From positions 1-8,814 of the forward strand of contig JAKFUJ010000039.1 of NCBI GenBank assembly GCA_021732805.1: a DNA stretch of 8,814 nt, in the 5' to 3' direction. The DNA is from Betaproteobacteria bacterium (GTDB taxonomy: Bacteria; Pseudomonadota; Gammaproteobacteria; Burkholderiales; SG8-41). Both the position numbers and the translations under genes were made by a program. The notes below the pieces were generated by a model that saw only the letters and a list, made by a program, of their open reading frames with translations, made no database searches and was not told the origin of the DNA. Of the stretch, positions 6,540-8,814 are shown piece after piece. Each line of letters begins with the position of its first letter. Positions within the stretch are counted from its first letter, which is position 1.

Positions 6540-7535
6540 ATGAATAACTCATCCTCGCAAATCCCCGCCGGGCTGCGCTGCCTGCCGGCTGTCGTCGCGC
6601 TCGCCGTGACCGGCGCCCTGTTTGCCCAGTCCGCAGTCGCCCAAACCTTTCCGTCCAGGCCGATCCGTATCGTGGTGCCGGCTGCGCCTGGCGGCGGCAC
6701 CGACATTCTGGCGCGGCTGCTGTCGCCGAAACTGCAGGAGCAGTTCGGCCAGCAGATCATTATCGAAAACCGCGCCGGCGGCGCGACCATGATCGGCACC
6801 GAATTTGTCGCGCGTTCCGCCCCCGACGGCCATACCATGGTCATCGCCACCACGCCGCATGCGATCAATCCGACGCTGTACAAAAAAATACCCTTCGACC
6901 CGGTGAAAGACTTCACAATGATCAGCCAGCTTGGCCTGACCACCACCGTGCTGGTCGTGCATCCGTCGCTGCCGGTGAACAACGTCAAGGAATTCATCGC
7001 GCTGGCCAAGTCGAAGCCGGGGCAATTGACCGCCGGCACTGCTGCAGGCAACTCGGCTTACCTAGCCGTCGAAATGCTCAAGACCATGGCCAAAATCGAC
7101 GCCCTGAATATTCCCTACAAGGGCGCGGGCCAGGCGCTGTCCGACCTCGTTGCCGGCCATGTCCAGTTCCAGGTGAACACCATGCTGGCCGCGAAGCCGT
7201 TCATCGAATCCGGCCGGCTGCGCGCGATCGGTGTGTGCAGCGCCAAGCGCTCGGCCGCACTGCCCAATGTTCAGGCGATAGGCGAAACGCTCAAGGGATT
7301 CGAGACCAGCGGCTGGTACGCGCTGCTCGGACCGGCCAACATTCCGCGAGATACCACACAGCGCATTCACGATGGTTTCAGCAAATCACTGCGCAACCCC
7401 GAAATTACCAAAAGCCTCGCTGACCGGGGTGTGGAGGTGCTGGCCGGCACGCCTGATGAGCTGGCGAAGGTGATGCCGCAGGAAATCAAAAAGTGGGGCG
7501 ACGTTGTCAGGACTTCAGGCGCAACGCCGGGCTGA
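6540..7535 (+). CDS. Bug/TctC-family tripartite tricarboxylate transporter substrate-binding protein
   Basis: A 331-residue periplasmic binding protein. The signal peptide spans about residues 1-34, with a hydrophobic core at 15-30 and A-V-A before the cleavage site. The mature start FPSRPIRIVVPAAPGGGTD (37-55) is the hallmark of the Bug family, followed by ENRAGGATMIGTEFVARSAP and a DPVKDF motif. Members trap organic acids or small aromatic acids and hand them to a TctA/TctB membrane pair, although most Bug genes in Burkholderiales are orphans. No tctA or tctB lies here, so this is also an orphan in the window. The ligand cannot be predicted; the neighbouring decarboxylase-like and enolase-superfamily genes suggest an acid intermediate. 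The ribosome-binding site is weak; the start is chosen by its signal peptide. Confidence 0.94.
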   Translation: MNNSSSQIPAGLRCLPAVVALAVTGALFAQSAVAQTFPSRPIRIVVPAAPGGGTDILARLLSPKLQEQFGQQIIIENRAGGATMIGTEFVARSAPDGHTMVIATTPHAINPTLYKKIPFDPVKDFTMISQLGLTTTVLVVHPSLPVNNVKEFIALAKSKPGQLTAGTAAGNSAYLAVEMLKTMAKIDALNIPYKGAGQALSDLVAGHVQFQVNTMLAAKPFIESGRLRAIGVCSAKRSAALPNVQAIGETLKGFETSGWYALLGPANIPRDTTQRIHDGFSKSLRNPEITKSLADRGVEVLAGTPDELAKVMPQEIKKWGDVVRTSGATPG

Positions 7536-7545
7536 TCATAACCGG

Positions 7546-7565
7546 GCGTCGCCTTTCGGCGGCGC
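7546..7565 (+). terminator. Possible terminator hairpin between convergent genes
   Basis: GCGTCGCC-TTTC-GGCGGCGC forms an 8-bp GC-rich stem with one G-U pair and a four-base loop. It starts 10 bases after the solute-binding protein stop and 8 bases from the end of the convergent HIT-like gene. No T-run follows on either strand, so it is at best a weak or factor-assisted terminator. Confidence 0.35.
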
Positions 7566-7573
7566 TCAATGCC

Positions 7574-8026
7574 TTAAAACCCCCGGTACTTGTCCGTCGC
7601 CAGCAGACGCACGATCTCTGTGCGCAGTTCGATGATGTCGTCGTCGCGCAGCGCTTCCAGGTTGCCCATTTCTTTGCGGAAGGCTTCACGTGTCGGCGGA
7701 AACGCCAGTGCGTGGCCCCACGGCTGCAGCGCCGCATTGAGCGCGCGGCCATACAGATGCACATGCAGCTCCTGCCGCCAGTTGCCATTGTCCTGATAAT
7801 TGATGCGACCGATGGTGATGCCCTTGCGTGTCAGCACCGTTTTCAGCGCCTCGCCGCCAACCATCGTCAGTTTGACCAGTTCAATCGCCTGTTCCGGCGA
7901 CAACTGCGTGCGGTCTTCGACCGTGATCTTGGGATCGATGACCACATGTCCGCCGTCATTGCGCGAGACATGCGGCTGGGCTAGTGTTTTCAGGATGAAA
8001 TGCCGGGCTTCGTAAATCAGCGCCAT
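7574..8026 (-). CDS. HIT-like protein with incomplete histidine triad
   Basis: A 150-residue cytoplasmic protein related to the histidine-triad fold. INYQDNGNW (75-83) is followed by LHVHLYGRA (87-95), which matches the family's H-x-H-x-H motif but has Tyr92 in place of the third His. H90, at the nucleophile position of HIT hydrolases, is kept. The N-terminal half has GGHVVIDPK (25-33) and VEDRTQLSPEQAIEL (36-50). I recognise this as a conserved bacterial family usually annotated as hypothetical or HIT-domain; HIT enzymes act on nucleoside phosphoramidates or dinucleoside polyphosphates, but its substrate is unknown. No strong Shine-Dalgarno precedes the ATG. The gene ends convergently to the solute-binding protein gene and lies downstream of the enolase-superfamily gene, from which a MITE-like insertion now separates it. 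Confidence 0.75.
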   Translation of the reverse strand: MALIYEARHFILKTLAQPHVSRNDGGHVVIDPKITVEDRTQLSPEQAIELVKLTMVGGEALKTVLTRKGITIGRINYQDNGNWRQELHVHLYGRALNAALQPWGHALAFPPTREAFRKEMGNLEALRDDDIIELRTEIVRLLATDKYRGF

Positions 8027-8042
8027 GGTTAATAAACCCTAA

Positions 8043-8183
8043 CAGGTTGTTGAAAAAGTGATGCGCGAGCGCGTGGGGAGCGTAGCGACCAAGCGCACAC
8101 GCGTGCAAACCGTTGATTTTATGAGTATTGAAAAATCAATAGTGCCGGATTGAAGTGATGTGCTGGAGTTTTTCAACACCCTG
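8043..8183. mobile_element. MITE-like element with terminal inverted repeats and CTAA duplication
   Basis: A 141-bp non-coding segment bounded by 15-bp inverted repeats: CAGGTTGTTGAAAAA (8043-8057) and TTTTTCAACACCCTG (8169-8183), with one mismatch. CTAA flanks it directly on both sides (8039-8042 and 8184-8187), as expected of a 4-bp target duplication; CTAA/TTAG targets are known for IS5-family transposases. The interior holds GC-rich repeats (about 8060-8106) and a hairpin with 8-bp arms (8113-8120 and 8132-8139). There is no transposase frame, so it would be non-autonomous and moved in trans. It lies between the stop of the enolase-superfamily gene and the start of the HIT-like gene. Confidence 0.7.
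8113..8139. repeat. Internal hairpin of the MITE-like element
   Basis: TTGATTTT (8113-8120) and AAAATCAA (8132-8139) are perfect inverted repeats separated by 11 bases. They lie inside the insertion and would form a stem-loop in a transcript running from the enolase-superfamily gene into the HIT-like gene. Confidence 0.5.
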
Positions 8184-8814
8184 CTAATCTTTCAGTGAAA
8201 AACCCAGCCCCGGCACGGCCGGCACATGCAGCTTGCCGTCCTGGAACTCCGGTTCCGTTGCAAACCGCTCGCGCAGTGCCGCATGTGCGCCATGCACTTC
8301 GAGCATACCGCCGTGGGCGTGGCCGGCCATTGCCGGCAGATTGGCGGCTTCAAACCCGCCGGCGCCGGTGACCGGTGTGCCATGGGCTTCAGCCAGCGCG
8401 AGTATGCGCAGCATCGCGCTGATGCCGCCGCAGAAAGCGGCATTGGGTTGCGCGATATCCAGCGCGCCGGCAGCGAAAGCGTCGCGGAACCATGCGACCG
8501 ACTGGATCATCTGGCCCGAAGCCAGGGGGATCGGCGTGGCGCGGCGCAATTCGGCCAGCGACGGGATGTCATTGCCGCGCACCGGTTCTTCGAAAAAAGC
8601 GATGTCGCAGTCGGCGACCAGCATGGCCAGTCGTTTGGCTTCGGCGACTGAAAAAGAACAGTTGGCGTCCAGCATCAGTGGTGCGCTGCCGATCGCGTTG
8701 CGCACGGCGCGGATGCGGCGCGCATCCTCGTCCGGACTGCGTCCGGCGCCGACGAGCATTTTGGCGCCGTGGAATCCCGCGTCCAGCGCGTTTTTGCACG
8801 CTGTGACAAGTTCA
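8184..8814 (-). CDS. Enolase-superfamily (mandelate racemase/MLE-like) enzyme, C-terminal part
   Basis: Leftward gene whose 5' end lies beyond the window; about 209 C-terminal residues are visible and the frame is open to the edge, so the Met at 8757-8759 is internal. The sequence matches the catalytic barrel of mandelate racemase/muconate-lactonizing enzymes, which abstract a proton alpha to a carboxylate. In order: DAGFHGAKMLVG at the KxK position, LMLDAN with the first metal-ligand Asp, AFFEEPV with the second ligand, PLASGQM at the third, and DIAQPNAAFCGG. Two usual residues are changed: the second Lys of KxK is Leu, and the third metal-ligand Glu is Gln. Subgroups with GQ at this site exist as far as I recall, so the enzyme may be active with altered chemistry, perhaps as a dehydratase. 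Its TAG stop lies inside the CTAA target copy of the adjacent insertion. Confidence 0.87.
   Translation of the reverse strand, partial: ELVTACKNALDAGFHGAKMLVGAGRSPDEDARRIRAVRNAIGSAPLMLDANCSFSVAEAKRLAMLVADCDIAFFEEPVRGNDIPSLAELRRATPIPLASGQMIQSVAWFRDAFAAGALDIAQPNAAFCGGISAMLRILALAEAHGTPVTGAGGFEAANLPAMAGHAHGGMLEVHGAHAALRERFATEPEFQDGKLHVPAVPGLGFSLKD

Noticed and set aside
7493..7984. 163-codon plus-strand frame opposite the HIT-like gene
   Set aside because: It begins inside the Bug gene and runs antisense to the HIT-like frame, with Arg/Gln/His-rich shadow composition.

Overview
The window looks like a stretch of a betaproteobacterial chromosome, most likely Burkholderiales or a close relative. 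It is moderately GC-rich and carries a Bug/TctC-type periplasmic solute-binding protein (a family greatly expanded in that order), a probable PEP-CTERM-like secreted protein and an E. coli-type YcaO. This placement is inferred from gene content; there is no rRNA or other marker gene. I see no tRNA, rRNA or CRISPR array.

Left part (1-3629): the 5' end of a leftward secreted-protein gene (1-322) is followed by a 311-bp non-coding region with two perfect inverted repeats. Then three rightward genes follow: a DksA/TraR-type zinc-finger protein (634-1125), a cis-prenyltransferase of the UppS superfamily broken by a +1 frameshift near 1475 (1177-1792), and a full-length ycaO (1905-3629). Gaps of 51 and 112 bp make co-transcription possible but unproven.

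Middle part (3630-6425): a small exported M48 metalloprotease (3805-4566) has its own candidate promoter, overlapped by a 15-bp palindrome. It converges on a leftward pair, a carboxymuconolactone-decarboxylase-like protein (5793-6425) followed 30 bp later by an AI-2E/PerM-family membrane protein (4623-5762). The membrane protein has a C8 run early in its reading frame.

Right part (6426-8814): an AT-rich divergent spacer separates the decarboxylase-like gene from the solute-binding protein gene (6540-7535), which converges on a short leftward HIT-like gene (7574-8026). Upstream of that gene lies a 141-bp MITE-like element (8043-8183) with 15-bp terminal inverted repeats and a CTAA target duplication. 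The duplication covers the stop codon of the next gene, an enolase-superfamily enzyme with altered active-site motifs (8184-8814, cut by the window edge). Removing the element and one target copy leaves the two genes 12 bp apart, so it appears to have split an operon. The solute-binding protein, decarboxylase-like protein and enolase homologue together suggest uptake and breakdown of organic acids, but no substrate can be read from the sequence.

I found no clear undescribed multi-gene system. The best leads are the MITE-like insertion, the frameshifted prenyltransferase and the enolase homologue lacking usual catalytic and metal-binding residues.
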